From: Actinomyces graevenitzii C83
GTDB taxonomy: Bacteria; Actinomycetota; Actinomycetes; Actinomycetales; Actinomycetaceae
Direction of reading: 5' to 3'
DNA length: 64,000 nt
Assembly (NCBI RefSeq): GCF_000239695.1
Contig: NZ_JH470338.1
Coordinates: forward strand, 1,212,315-1,276,314
Part shown: one piece after another, positions 28,631 to 36,861 of the stretch
Numbering within the stretch: the stretch's first letter is position 1
Layout: every line of letters begins with the position of its first letter
The notes under the pieces: generated by a model
Database searches by the model: none
Seen by the model: only the letters and a program-made list of their open reading frames with translations
What the model was told of the DNA's origin: nothing
Translations under genes and position numbers: made by a program

Positions 28631-30064
28631 ATGACTGATTTAGCGGCCCTCTTGGATGAGGCACTCAAAGACGCCACCGACACCAAGGCCGTGGCTTTCG
28701 GGCGCGGCGCCGTGCACCGCACCGGTGAAGTATTCGCCTCCACTTTCCCCGGCAAACGCGCCGTGGTGGTGGGCGATGACAACACCTTTAACGCAGTAGG
28801 TGCCACCACCGCCGCCGGTGAGCCGGTAGCAGCTGGCCCCGCCGTCGTCGCCTCCCTAAAGCAAGCGGGCGTGGAGCTGGAAGAAAACATTATTTTCCCC
28901 GGCACCCCCACCCTCTACGGCGGCTACGACAATGTGGAAATTATCCGCGAAAAGCTACGCGGCCTAGACGCTATTGCCGTTGTAGTGGGCTCGGGCGTGC
29001 TCAACGACCTAACCAAGCTAGCCAGTGGCGAGCTGGGGCGACCCTACATGGTGGTATGCACCGCCGCCTCTATGGACGGCTACGCCTCCTTTGGCGCCTC
29101 CATCTCTAAGGACGGCTTCAAGATCACCCGCAACTGCCCCGCACCCGCCGCCGTCGTAGCTGACCTGGACGTTATGGCCGCCGCCCCCAAGCGCCTAGTG
29201 GCCACCGGCGTGGGCGACCTGATCGAGAAGATCCCCGCCGGTGAGGACTGGATCATTGCCGACATGCTCGGTGTAGAAGCCATCAACCACCAGGTGTGGC
29301 CGCTAGTGCAGGGGCCGCTGCGTGAAGCTATCAGCCAGCCTGCCCAGCTGCGTGCCGGCGACGCCGACGCCACCGCCGGCCTGGCTGCCGGGCTGCTAAT
29401 GAGTGGCCTAGCCATGCAGGCCGCCCAGTCCTCCCGCCCCGCCTCGGGTGCCGGACACCAGTTCTCTCACCTGTGGGAAATGGAAGGTCACGGCCTGGAC
29501 TGGGAGCCGCCGCTGACTCACGGTTTCAAGGTGGGCCTGGGCACGGTAGCTATCTGCGCCTTGTACGACGTCGCCCTGCGTAAAGACATCAGCGACCTCG
29601 ACGTCGAAGCCCGCATTGCCGCCTGGCCCACCCGTGAAGGTATGGAAGCCCACGTGCGTCAGTGGAACCAAAGCGCTCCCAGCGGCCTGCTTGAGGCCGC
29701 CGTGGTGCAGACCGATGCCAAGTACCTGACCCCCGAGCAGCTCCGCGAGCGCATCCACACCCTGCAAAAGCTATGGCCGCAAATCAAGGAAACCTCCGCC
29801 AAGCAGCTGCTTAGCGCTGAGGAAATCGCCGACGTGCTTAAGACTGTAGGCGGCATCTACCACCCGGCCCAGATTGGTATCAGCCTGGAAAAGATGCGTG
29901 AGACCTACACCCGCGCCCAGATGATCCGCACCCGCTACACCATTTTGGATGTGCTGTGGGAGCTGGGCATTTTGGATGAGTGCGTAGACGAACTCTTTGC
30001 TCCTGGTGGCTACTGGGCTAGCGCGCCCGTGCCCACCGACCGCGTCAGCGGTGCTGAAGACTGA
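28631..30064 (+). CDS. AraM/EgsA-type sn-glycerol-1-phosphate dehydrogenase family
   Basis: This 477-aa protein belongs to the iron-dependent alcohol dehydrogenase-like G1PDH family. Visible marks are the nucleotide motif GSGVLNDLTKLAS, CTAASMDGYAS, the metal-ligand Asp in GVGDLIEK and His residues in GAGHQFSH and PLTHGFKVG. Bacterial relatives are AraM of Bacillus, found in an arabinose operon, and archaeal G1PDH. A good ribosome-binding site (GAAGGAGAAA) precedes the ATG. Its operon partners are a ribulokinase and a class II aldolase, which points to a sugar or polyol phosphate, but the actual substrate is not known. Confidence 0.82.
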   Translation: MTDLAALLDEALKDATDTKAVAFGRGAVHRTGEVFASTFPGKRAVVVGDDNTFNAVGATTAAGEPVAAGPAVVASLKQAGVELEENIIFPGTPTLYGGYDNVEIIREKLRGLDAIAVVVGSGVLNDLTKLASGELGRPYMVVCTAASMDGYASFGASISKDGFKITRNCPAPAAVVADLDVMAAAPKRLVATGVGDLIEKIPAGEDWIIADMLGVEAINHQVWPLVQGPLREAISQPAQLRAGDADATAGLAAGLLMSGLAMQAAQSSRPASGAGHQFSHLWEMEGHGLDWEPPLTHGFKVGLGTVAICALYDVALRKDISDLDVEARIAAWPTREGMEAHVRQWNQSAPSGLLEAAVVQTDAKYLTPEQLRERIHTLQKLWPQIKETSAKQLLSAEEIADVLKTVGGIYHPAQIGISLEKMRETYTRAQMIRTRYTILDVLWELGILDECVDELFAPGGYWASAPVPTDRVSGAED

Positions 30065-30094
30065 AAGCGCAAGCCCCTAGTACAAGGAAGTAAT

Positions 30095-31786
30095 ATGGAA
30101 GAGACTTACGTTCTAGGTATTGACTTTGGCACGCTATCTGGGCGTGCAGCGATTGTGCGCGTGGCTGACGGTTTAGAAAAGGCCGCTGCTGTCTACGAGT
30201 ACCCCAACGCCGTCATGGATGACGTGCTCAGCGTGGCTGACGGCCAGAAGTTGCCGGCTGACTTTGCCCTGCAAAACCCGCGCGACTACATTGAGGTGTT
30301 AAAGCACGCCGTACCTGAGGCCATCGCTAAGTCCATGGTGGACCCGGCCCAGATCAAGGGTATTGGTATTGACTTCACCTCCGCCACGGTAATTGCCGCT
30401 AAGGAGGACGGCACCCCGCTGTGTGACCTGGCTAAGTTCACCAACAACCCGCATGCCTACGTCAAGCTGTGGAAGCACCACGGCGCCCAGGAGCAGGCTG
30501 ACCGCATTGTGTCCCTGGCTAAGGAGCGCGGCGAGTCTTGGCTGGCCCGCTATGGTGGCATCTTGTCTGCAGAGATGCTGCTGCCCAAGGTGCTGGAAAC
30601 CTACGAGAAGGCCCCCGAGGTTTACGCAGATACTGACGTGTTTGTGGACGCTTTGGACTGGATCGTGTGGCGTATGACCGGCAACCTGGTTTACTCCGCT
30701 GGTGACTCTGGTTACAAGCGTAACTTCCAGGACGGCGCCTACCCCTGCGAGGAGTTCTTGGAGCTGCTCTCGCCTGGTTTTGGCAAGGTATTTAGCGAAA
30801 AGATGCCCGGGCAGGTGTTGGCGCTAGGTGCTGAGGCCGGTAAGCTTACCGCCCACGCCGCCGCCTGGATGGGCTTGGAGCCTGGTATTAGCGTGGCTAC
30901 CGGTAACATTGACGCCCACGTAACCGCTGCGGCTGTGCAGGCTGTGGAGCCGGGGCAGCTAACCGCTATTTTGGGTACTTCTGCTTGCTACATTGTCTCT
31001 GGGCCGCAGTTCCGTGAGGTTCCGGGCATGTTTGGGTGCGTCGACGGCGGCGTGGTGGATGGGCTGTGGGGCTTTGAGGCTGGTCAGTCCAGTATGGGTG
31101 ACGTGTTTGCCTGGTACCTGGACAACGCTCTGCCCCACTCCTATGTGGTTGCCGCTGAAAAGGCCGGCATCAGCATCTTTGAGTTGCTGGCTGAAAAGGC
31201 CCGCGCCCAGGAGATTGGTGAACACGGCCTGGTGGCTCTGGACTGGTTCAGCGGTAACCGCTCGATCCTGGTTGACTCTGAGCTTTCTGGAGCCATTTTG
31301 GGTATCACCATGACCACCAAGCCTGAGGATATTTACCGGGCCCTGGTGGAGGCCACCTGCTTCGGGGCCCGCACCATTATCGAGTCCTTCACCAACGCCG
31401 GCGTCAAGATTGATGAGATTGTGGCTAGTGGTGGCCTGATCAAGGACCCGTTCTTTATGCAGACCTTGGCGGATATCACCTGTGTGCCGCTGAGCGTGGC
31501 CACCACCAAGCAGGGTGGAGCGCTAGGCGCTGCTGCTCACGGGGCGGTAGCTGCCGGCTTCTACCCCAGCATTAAGGAGGCTTCGCTGGCCATGGGTGGC
31601 AAGATTACGGCCGCCTACGTGCCCAACTATGACCGCACTGCCCGCTATGACGAGCTTTTCAACGAGTACCGTCAGCTGCACGACTACTTCGGTCGTGGCG
31701 AGAACGAGGTTATGCACCGCCTTAAGGACATCCGTCGCCGCGCGGTTGAACGCAAGCGCGCTGCTGCCAAGAAGCCGCAGGAGTGA
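30095..31786 (+). CDS. araB: L-ribulokinase (FGGY family)
   Basis: The 563-aa protein begins VLGIDFGTLSGRAAIV, the phosphate-1 motif of ribulokinases, and has the typical LQNPRDYIEVL, GIDFTSATV, ILGTSACYIV and ASGGLIKDPFFMQ segments. It should phosphorylate L-ribulose (or a related pentulose) at O5. The stop overlaps the next start (GTGA). There is no arabinose isomerase gene in the operon, so the ketose may come from polyol oxidation or from outside. Confidence 0.88.
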   Translation: MEETYVLGIDFGTLSGRAAIVRVADGLEKAAAVYEYPNAVMDDVLSVADGQKLPADFALQNPRDYIEVLKHAVPEAIAKSMVDPAQIKGIGIDFTSATVIAAKEDGTPLCDLAKFTNNPHAYVKLWKHHGAQEQADRIVSLAKERGESWLARYGGILSAEMLLPKVLETYEKAPEVYADTDVFVDALDWIVWRMTGNLVYSAGDSGYKRNFQDGAYPCEEFLELLSPGFGKVFSEKMPGQVLALGAEAGKLTAHAAAWMGLEPGISVATGNIDAHVTAAAVQAVEPGQLTAILGTSACYIVSGPQFREVPGMFGCVDGGVVDGLWGFEAGQSSMGDVFAWYLDNALPHSYVVAAEKAGISIFELLAEKARAQEIGEHGLVALDWFSGNRSILVDSELSGAILGITMTTKPEDIYRALVEATCFGARTIIESFTNAGVKIDEIVASGGLIKDPFFMQTLADITCVPLSVATTKQGGALGAAAHGAVAAGFYPSIKEASLAMGGKITAAYVPNYDRTARYDELFNEYRQLHDYFGRGENEVMHRLKDIRRRAVERKRAAAKKPQE

Positions 31787-32478
31787 AACTCGCCGAGCTA
31801 AGCCAGTCCCAGCGCGCTCAAGTAGAGCGCACCAAGCAGGTAGTAGCCGAGCTACACGCGCTACTACCTGCCTGGGAGCTGGTGGTTTGGACTGCCGGTA
31901 ACGTATCTGAACGTGTGCCGGGCACAGACCTGTTTGTGATTAAGGCTTCCGGTGTGCCCTATGAGGGTATGGAGTCTGCCCACATGGTGGTGTGTGACCT
32001 GCAAGGTCAGCTGCTTGACGACGACGCTAGTGGGCTTGCTCCCTCCTCGGATACGGCAGCTCATGCCTATGTCTACCGGCACATGCCTGAAGTTGGCGGG
32101 GTGGTGCACACCCACTCCTCCTACGCCACGGCTTGGGCGGCAATTGGGGAGCCTATCCCCTGTTGCCTGACCATGATGGCTGATGAGTTTGGTGGTGACA
32201 TTCCACTGGGCCCGCTAGCGATTATCGGCGACGATTCGATTGGGCGCGGAATTGTTGAAACCTTACGCAACTGCCATTCACCGGCGGTGTTGATGGCCAA
32301 CCATGGCCCCTTCACCGTAGGTAAGGATGGACGTAGCGCCGTAAAAGCTGCGGTAATGTGCGAAGAGGTAGCCCGCACCGCTTATCTAGCACGTACGCTA
32401 GGTGAAGTTAAGCGGATACCTGATGACATGATCAAGCGGCTTAATGATCGCTACCAGAATGTCTACGGACAGCATTAA
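31783..32478 (+). CDS. araD: Class II aldolase / L-ribulose-5-phosphate 4-epimerase-like
   Basis: The 231-aa protein has the class II aldolase zinc motif GVVHTHSSYAT and the third His in MANHGPFTVG, plus the substrate-binding AGNVSER and IKASGVPYEGM. The GTTHAD segment typical of AraD reads LTMMADEF here, so it may be a diverged epimerase or a different aldolase. Its GTG start overlaps the kinase stop by 4 bases, indicating coupled expression. If AraD-like, it would convert L-ribulose-5-P to D-xylulose-5-P. Confidence 0.8.
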   Translation: MKLAELSQSQRAQVERTKQVVAELHALLPAWELVVWTAGNVSERVPGTDLFVIKASGVPYEGMESAHMVVCDLQGQLLDDDASGLAPSSDTAAHAYVYRHMPEVGGVVHTHSSYATAWAAIGEPIPCCLTMMADEFGGDIPLGPLAIIGDDSIGRGIVETLRNCHSPAVLMANHGPFTVGKDGRSAVKAAVMCEEVARTAYLARTLGEVKRIPDDMIKRLNDRYQNVYGQH

Positions 32479-32499
32479 TACAGTCATATAGTCAAAACT

Positions 32500-32603
32500 A
32501 TGACTAGTGACTATACCTAGATAGTGTGACTAGTGAGTCCACCTAGTTCATATGACCAACGAACACGACTAGTTAGTCTGACTAGTGAACATGACTAGCG
32601 TTG
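32500..32603. repeat. Eight tandem 13-bp units, consensus ATGACTAGTGAnY
   Basis: Starting at 32500, 32513, 32526, 32539, 32552, 32565, 32578 and 32591, each 13-base unit resembles ATGACTAGTGAAC; GACTAG is exact in five of the eight. The array begins 22 bases after the araD stop and runs directly into the terminator stem. It is a small minisatellite or binding-site array in the 3' untranslated region. Confidence 0.75.
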
Positions 32604-32637
32604 GGGCCGCGTATACCGAAGTGGTATACGCGGCCCC
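32603..32637 (+). terminator. Strong terminator of the polyol/pentose operon
   Basis: GGGGCCGCGTATACC (32603-32617) pairs perfectly with GGTATACGCGGCCCC (32623-32637), loop GAAGT, followed by ACGTTTTATTT. The following 140 bases up to the aminopeptidase stop contain only two copies of CCAGTTTTGGCTGGC and no gene. Confidence 0.92.
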
Positions 32638-32779
32638 ACGTTTTATTTGTCACCGTTTATTGTGCAGTTTTGGCTAACCAGTTTTGGCTGGCGTAGCCTC
32701 AGCAAACTTGGCGTAGCTTACTGCGCTGCTCTGCCAGTTTTGGCTGGCACAGTTTAGCGCGCTGCTTTGGTTGCGTGAC

Positions 32780-34066
32780 TTAGTTCTCGGCCCAGTAGGC
32801 GTGTAGAGCACGAGCCAGGTAGGGGCCGTCCTCAACACCGCACATCTCGCGGGCAGAGTGCATGGACAGCAGCGCAATACCTACGTCAACAGTGGTGATA
32901 CCAAGACGTGAGGCAGTGATCGGACCAATGGTGGTGCCGCAAGGCACGGAGTTGTTGGAAACGAAATCCTGCGTGGGTACACCCGCCGCCTTGCAAGCAC
33001 GCTTCCAGATAGCCCCGCCTACCGCGTCAGTGGCGTAGCGCTGACGGGCGTTAATCTTCAGCAGCGGACCGTGGTTAATAAGCGGACGCACCTGCGGGTC
33101 ATGCAGCTGGCCATAGTTGGGGTGAACACTATGTCCGGCGTCGGCGCTAATGCAGCTAGAGCGAGCCAGCAGAGCCCGCTCGCCGTCGCCCACGAAGCCC
33201 ATAACCGCAGCCAGGCCATGCAAAACATCCTGCAGGAAGGGGCCGCCCGCACCTGAGCGGGTGCCGCTACCAACCTCTTCATGGTCAAAGGCCACAAACA
33301 CCGCAGCGTCAGTTTCTGTACCAGCCAGGTTTTCCAGGGCAACCAGGCCGGCGTGAACGCTAGAGAGGTTGTCTAGGCGCGAGCTGGCCAGGAACTCCTG
33401 GTGCAAACCAAAGACACTGGGGGGCTGCACCAAGTAGGTGAACACATCGTGGAAGGCTAGCTGATCAGGGCTGATACCAGCCTGCTCACACAGGTAGTTT
33501 TCAATGTCGTGGCAGCTTACCGCCTCGCCAGCCAGAGCGGTTAGCGGCAGCATGTGGGCCTGACGGTCTAGGTGCAGGTTTTCATGCGCGCTACGGTCCA
33601 GGTGGGGAGCCACCTGCGCGGTGCGGGCAATGGGGCCAGTACGCACCAGGTGGACGGCGCCGTCGTAGGTGGTCAGACGTCCCGCCAAACCAACTTCGCG
33701 GTCCAGCCAGGAGTTTTCTAGGGCACCACCATAAATTTCGGCGTTAATCATTTCCCAGCCCTCGCGCACAATCGCGCCCTGGGGCTTGAGCTTAAGCGCC
33801 GGAGAGTCAGTGTGGGCACCCACAATCCTGAAGCCAGTGCGCTCGCTAGGGGCGCTAGGCAGGCACCAGGCCGCAATGGCGCCGTCGCGAATCACATATC
33901 CGCGTGCAGGAATGGAACTATCCCAAGCCACAGTCTCATCTACGGCCTTAAAACCACGCTTTTCTAGGCGGGCGGCCACAGCCTGAGCGGCGTGGTAGCT
34001 GGTGGGAGAATCAACAACAAACTGACTGATTGCCTGCGTATAGTCAGGCACCTCAAATCCACTCAT
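32780..34066 (-). CDS. apeB: M18-family aminopeptidase
   Basis: The 428-aa protein is a cytoplasmic dinuclear-zinc aminopeptidase of the M18 (aspartyl aminopeptidase/DAP2) family. Metal ligands are seen in VGAHTDSPALKLK, the Glu-Glu context FDHEEVGSGT, the Asp of SADAGHSVHPNY and the last His in LLSMHSAREMCG. The length matches the family. It appears to be a single-gene unit in peptide turnover. Confidence 0.92.
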   Translation of the reverse strand: MSGFEVPDYTQAISQFVVDSPTSYHAAQAVAARLEKRGFKAVDETVAWDSSIPARGYVIRDGAIAAWCLPSAPSERTGFRIVGAHTDSPALKLKPQGAIVREGWEMINAEIYGGALENSWLDREVGLAGRLTTYDGAVHLVRTGPIARTAQVAPHLDRSAHENLHLDRQAHMLPLTALAGEAVSCHDIENYLCEQAGISPDQLAFHDVFTYLVQPPSVFGLHQEFLASSRLDNLSSVHAGLVALENLAGTETDAAVFVAFDHEEVGSGTRSGAGGPFLQDVLHGLAAVMGFVGDGERALLARSSCISADAGHSVHPNYGQLHDPQVRPLINHGPLLKINARQRYATDAVGGAIWKRACKAAGVPTQDFVSNNSVPCGTTIGPITASRLGITTVDVGIALLSMHSAREMCGVEDGPYLARALHAYWAEN

Positions 34067-34170
34067 AGTTCAATTGTTGCACTTTGCGCCAAACTACCCA
34101 AAGCATTTGCGCGTCTCTCCCATGAGCGAAGCTTGCCCTGGCGCGGCAAACTTCCCTACTCAGGCCACGC

Positions 34171-34211
34171 AAAAACACCAAGGGCCGCACTCAGCGAGCG
34201 CGACCCTTTGG
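34171..34211 (-). terminator. Terminator of the Tat-secreted pseudogene
   Basis: On the minus strand CCAAAGGGTCGC pairs with GTGCGGCCCTTGG around a 9-base loop, followed by TGTTTTTG. It lies just downstream of the broken Tat-type gene. Confidence 0.65.
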
Positions 34212-34247
34212 GAACCGTCGTGTAACCGACGCAGCTAGGAGCAAACC

Positions 34248-35084
34248 TTAGTGGCCGCCGGCCCTAACTACGCCAGAGAGCGGGATGTGGTTGAGGACAG
34301 GAGAGTTGTTGGCGTTAGTAATAGCGTTCTGGCTACCGGTTTCGCTCATGGTAACCACCGCACCCATAACGATCGGGAAGGAGGTTAGCGGAGTGTTGTT
34401 GGAGTGTACGTGCAGCACTGCACCAAAGTGGGCGTTGGTCTTGGCGCGCAGGTCATTCTTCTCATAGCGCCAGGTGCCAGAGAACGTGGATACATAAGGC
34501 GTCCAGTTGCCAATATCCGCACCCAGCTTGGCCTGAACCGCCTTGGCGTGTTCGCTAAAGCGCGAGTCAGCCAGCAACCCAGCCAGGGTATTAGCCTGCG
34601 GCTTAGACCAGGAAGCGAAGTTCAGCGAGGTGGTGGGCCAGTTGATGCCATCGGTGTTGCCGGTGACCGGCTGCCAGTCGATGTTGGAGTACTCCGCAGT
34701 GTTAATCCAGAACACCTAGTACAGACCAGTTAGGTTGGCCGGCGTACCAGCATTGGGGCTAGCCAAACCAGTGTCCTTAGTGGGATAAGTGGAGCCGTCA
34801 ACGTTAGGCCAACCAACCGGAGCGAATTCTTCATTACCGTCGGAGCCGTTGTTATAGAACCCGAAGTAATAGGCCTGATCAGCATTGATGCGCGCGTCAC
34901 GTTCCTGACGGGAGTCGTAGCCATTAGGGATGTTGGCCGGGGCTCCCTGGTTCCAGCTATAGCCGGAATAGACCGGGTTTAGCTGAGAAGTATTGACGGC
35001 TGCGGCGCTAGCGCACACCGCAATTGCTGGGGCAGCCCATACTGCTCCACGCAGCACCTGCCGACGTTCTACACCGCTAGGCAT
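34248..35084 (-). pseudogene. Tat-type secreted protein gene interrupted by an in-frame TAG
   Basis: Reading from ATG 35084 gives a twin-arginine-like signal (ERRQVLRGAVWAAPAIAV) and continues to NLTGLY, then TAG at 34718-34716, and in the same frame VFWINTAEYSN through to 34248. Both halves resemble the intact paralog at 35515-36528; the stop falls in the middle of a conserved strand. A good ribosome-binding site (AGGAGA, 5 bases upstream) precedes the ATG. The simplest reading is a recent nonsense mutation of a 278-codon gene. A sequencing error or stop readthrough is possible. Confidence 0.75.
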
Positions 35085-35514
35085 GTCTGTCTCCTATTTT
35101 TGACATAGATATAGTTCTGCTTAAGGGAGACCGACGACGGCGTCACACCGGTTTTGGGGGTGGGGGAGATATGACTTCCGTGGGACGGTTGGGAGGGGTA
35201 CCACTAGTTTAAACCGGAGTCTAAGCAGGTGAGCACCATTGCTACGGGAATTTATCCCAAAACTAGGGGCTGGGCAATTAGTCCTGGCTTACTTAAGGCT
35301 GTGACCAGCACGTCAACAGGTAGGTCCTATAAGGGCGCTTAGTGCATTTTGCTGTAACTCTGGGGCTTTACGAGGGGGTGATTTGACGGGGCAACAATCT
35401 CAAAAGACTTAGATCACATAGCCTTCAAGTAGTTAACCATGTAGAGTTTCATCCCAGTCCCTTGGATGTAATCTGTACATATCCTCCCCTACCCATTAAA
35501 GGATTTCTCTGATA
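35085..35514. other. Divergent intergenic region between the two Tat-protein paralogs
   Basis: This 430-base region holds the promoters of both divergent genes but no supported reading frame. The right side ends with AAAGGA about 10 bases before ATG 35515. A clear -35/-10 pair could not be chosen with confidence. The region is less GC-rich than the flanking genes. Confidence 0.5.
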
Positions 35515-36528
35515 ATGACTGAAATCAAGCGTCGTACCCTTGTTAAGGGCTCCGCCTGGGCCGCTCCGGCTGTTCTAGTCGCCGAGGCTGCCGCTCAGGC
35601 CGCTACCTCCCCCAATGACATCATCCCCGTGGCCCAGATGTACATGAAGATGCGCGGCACCCCCGAAAACATCAACGCTGCAGGTGTTGCTGCCGGTCGT
35701 AAGGGCCTTACCTGCACGGAAATCGGTGGTTGGCCCTACTCCGTCAACGGCCACATCAACTGGAACGACACCCTGGGTGGCGGCCGGGCCACTAACAACC
35801 CCAGCATTTCCCGTGTTGGTACCGCTTACCTGAAGCGTCAGGGCGTGAAGTTCTACTTCGGCGCCAAGTCTGACGCTGGTGAGAACGGCCTGGACATCAC
35901 CGTTGCCCCCGGTGGTGCTGAGCTGGACCCCTCCCGCATCGTTAGCACCAAGGTTATGTTCCTGATGCCGAAGGCTGCTTACGGTGACACCCCGACCTTC
36001 ACCAACATTGCCTCCAGCAACGAAGGTGGCCACGCCTGGGACTCTTGGGCCACCAACGGTTCCTGGACTCCGCTGACTCAGAAGGCCATGACCGCTCTGC
36101 GTAACAGCCCTGACACCGCTTCGGTGCTGAAGAAGGTTGACGCTGGTGACTTCACTGACCTGACCACCCTGAACGGCACCGTTGAGAACACCCTAAACAC
36201 CAAGTGGAACGCTTGGGTTGGTGAGTACCACGGTACCTGGACCAAGTCCGCTGACGGCCGGAAGCTGACCGCTGACAGCCCCTTCGCCATGGCCCTGACC
36301 CTGAACCAGACTGGTCTGTCTCAGACCCTGACCCGTCTGATCTTCATGCCGGTCTTCGTGATCACCTACCGTATGCCTAACGGCAAGCTGGTTTACTTGC
36401 ACCGTTCCAGCGTACGTAACATGTACTGGCAGCTGACCGTGACCGGTAACCCCGGTCTGGACGACAGCCTGCCGGCCGAGGACGGCAAGCGCTGCCCGGT
36501 TAGCGCCCGTGCCAACGACCACATTTAA
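35515..36528 (+). CDS. Tat-type secreted protein, probably highly expressed
   Basis: The 337-aa product starts EIKRRTLVKGSAWAAPAVLV, a twin-arginine-type signal with KRRxLVK, and is otherwise soluble with no sortase motif. It shares the signal pattern and a GTW-containing C-terminal region with the interrupted gene divergent from it. Codon choice is strongly biased to CTG, ACC, GGT, AAC and GTT compared with neighbours, a sign of high expression. A terminator follows. I do not recognise the family; a surface or secreted protein of unknown role. Confidence 0.75.
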   Translation: MTEIKRRTLVKGSAWAAPAVLVAEAAAQAATSPNDIIPVAQMYMKMRGTPENINAAGVAAGRKGLTCTEIGGWPYSVNGHINWNDTLGGGRATNNPSISRVGTAYLKRQGVKFYFGAKSDAGENGLDITVAPGGAELDPSRIVSTKVMFLMPKAAYGDTPTFTNIASSNEGGHAWDSWATNGSWTPLTQKAMTALRNSPDTASVLKKVDAGDFTDLTTLNGTVENTLNTKWNAWVGEYHGTWTKSADGRKLTADSPFAMALTLNQTGLSQTLTRLIFMPVFVITYRMPNGKLVYLHRSSVRNMYWQLTVTGNPGLDDSLPAEDGKRCPVSARANDHI

Positions 36529-36557
36529 TGCCTAGACCTGCTGAGGCAGGCAAACTT

Positions 36558-36591
36558 AAGGGGCGTATCAGTTTTAACTGGTACGCCCCTT
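36558..36591 (+). terminator. Terminator of the Tat-secreted protein gene
   Basis: AAGGGGCGTATCAGTT pairs with AACTGGTACGCCCCTT (one G-U) around a short TTAA loop, followed by CTTGTTGTC. It ends the 35515 gene. Confidence 0.85.
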
Positions 36592-36605
36592 CTTGTTGTC
36601 TGCAG

Positions 36606-36650
36606 ACACAGGCAAAATCAGACAAATACAGGCAAATACAGGCAAAATCA
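36606..36650. repeat. ACAGGCAAAT short repeats
   Basis: ACAGGCAAAAT, AGACAAAT, ACAGGCAAAT and ACAGGCAAAATC follow one another at about 10-base spacing. The remaining 200 bases up to the mutT1 stop hold no gene; they include two near copies of a TTTTATA/ACGGACG element (36672-36722). Confidence 0.5.
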
Positions 36651-36861
36651 TCCCTTCCCTATAATTTTTCCATGGGGTTTTATAGGGAACGGACGATATT
36701 TCAGTAACGGACGGTTTTATAAGTAACCGCACCTAGCACCGCTAGTCTTGCCACCTCTGCTTGGCAGCCACGCAGACCATCATCCCTAGCACGTTAGTCT
36801 TGCCAGCTGTGGCCTAGTGGCCGCGCGGATATCAGTGCAGCCCCGTACCTTAGTGCAGTTC

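Noticed and set aside
32665-32760. CCAGTTTTGGCTGGC copies as an insertion-sequence end
   Set aside because: Two direct copies without a transposase or target duplication; likely local duplication.
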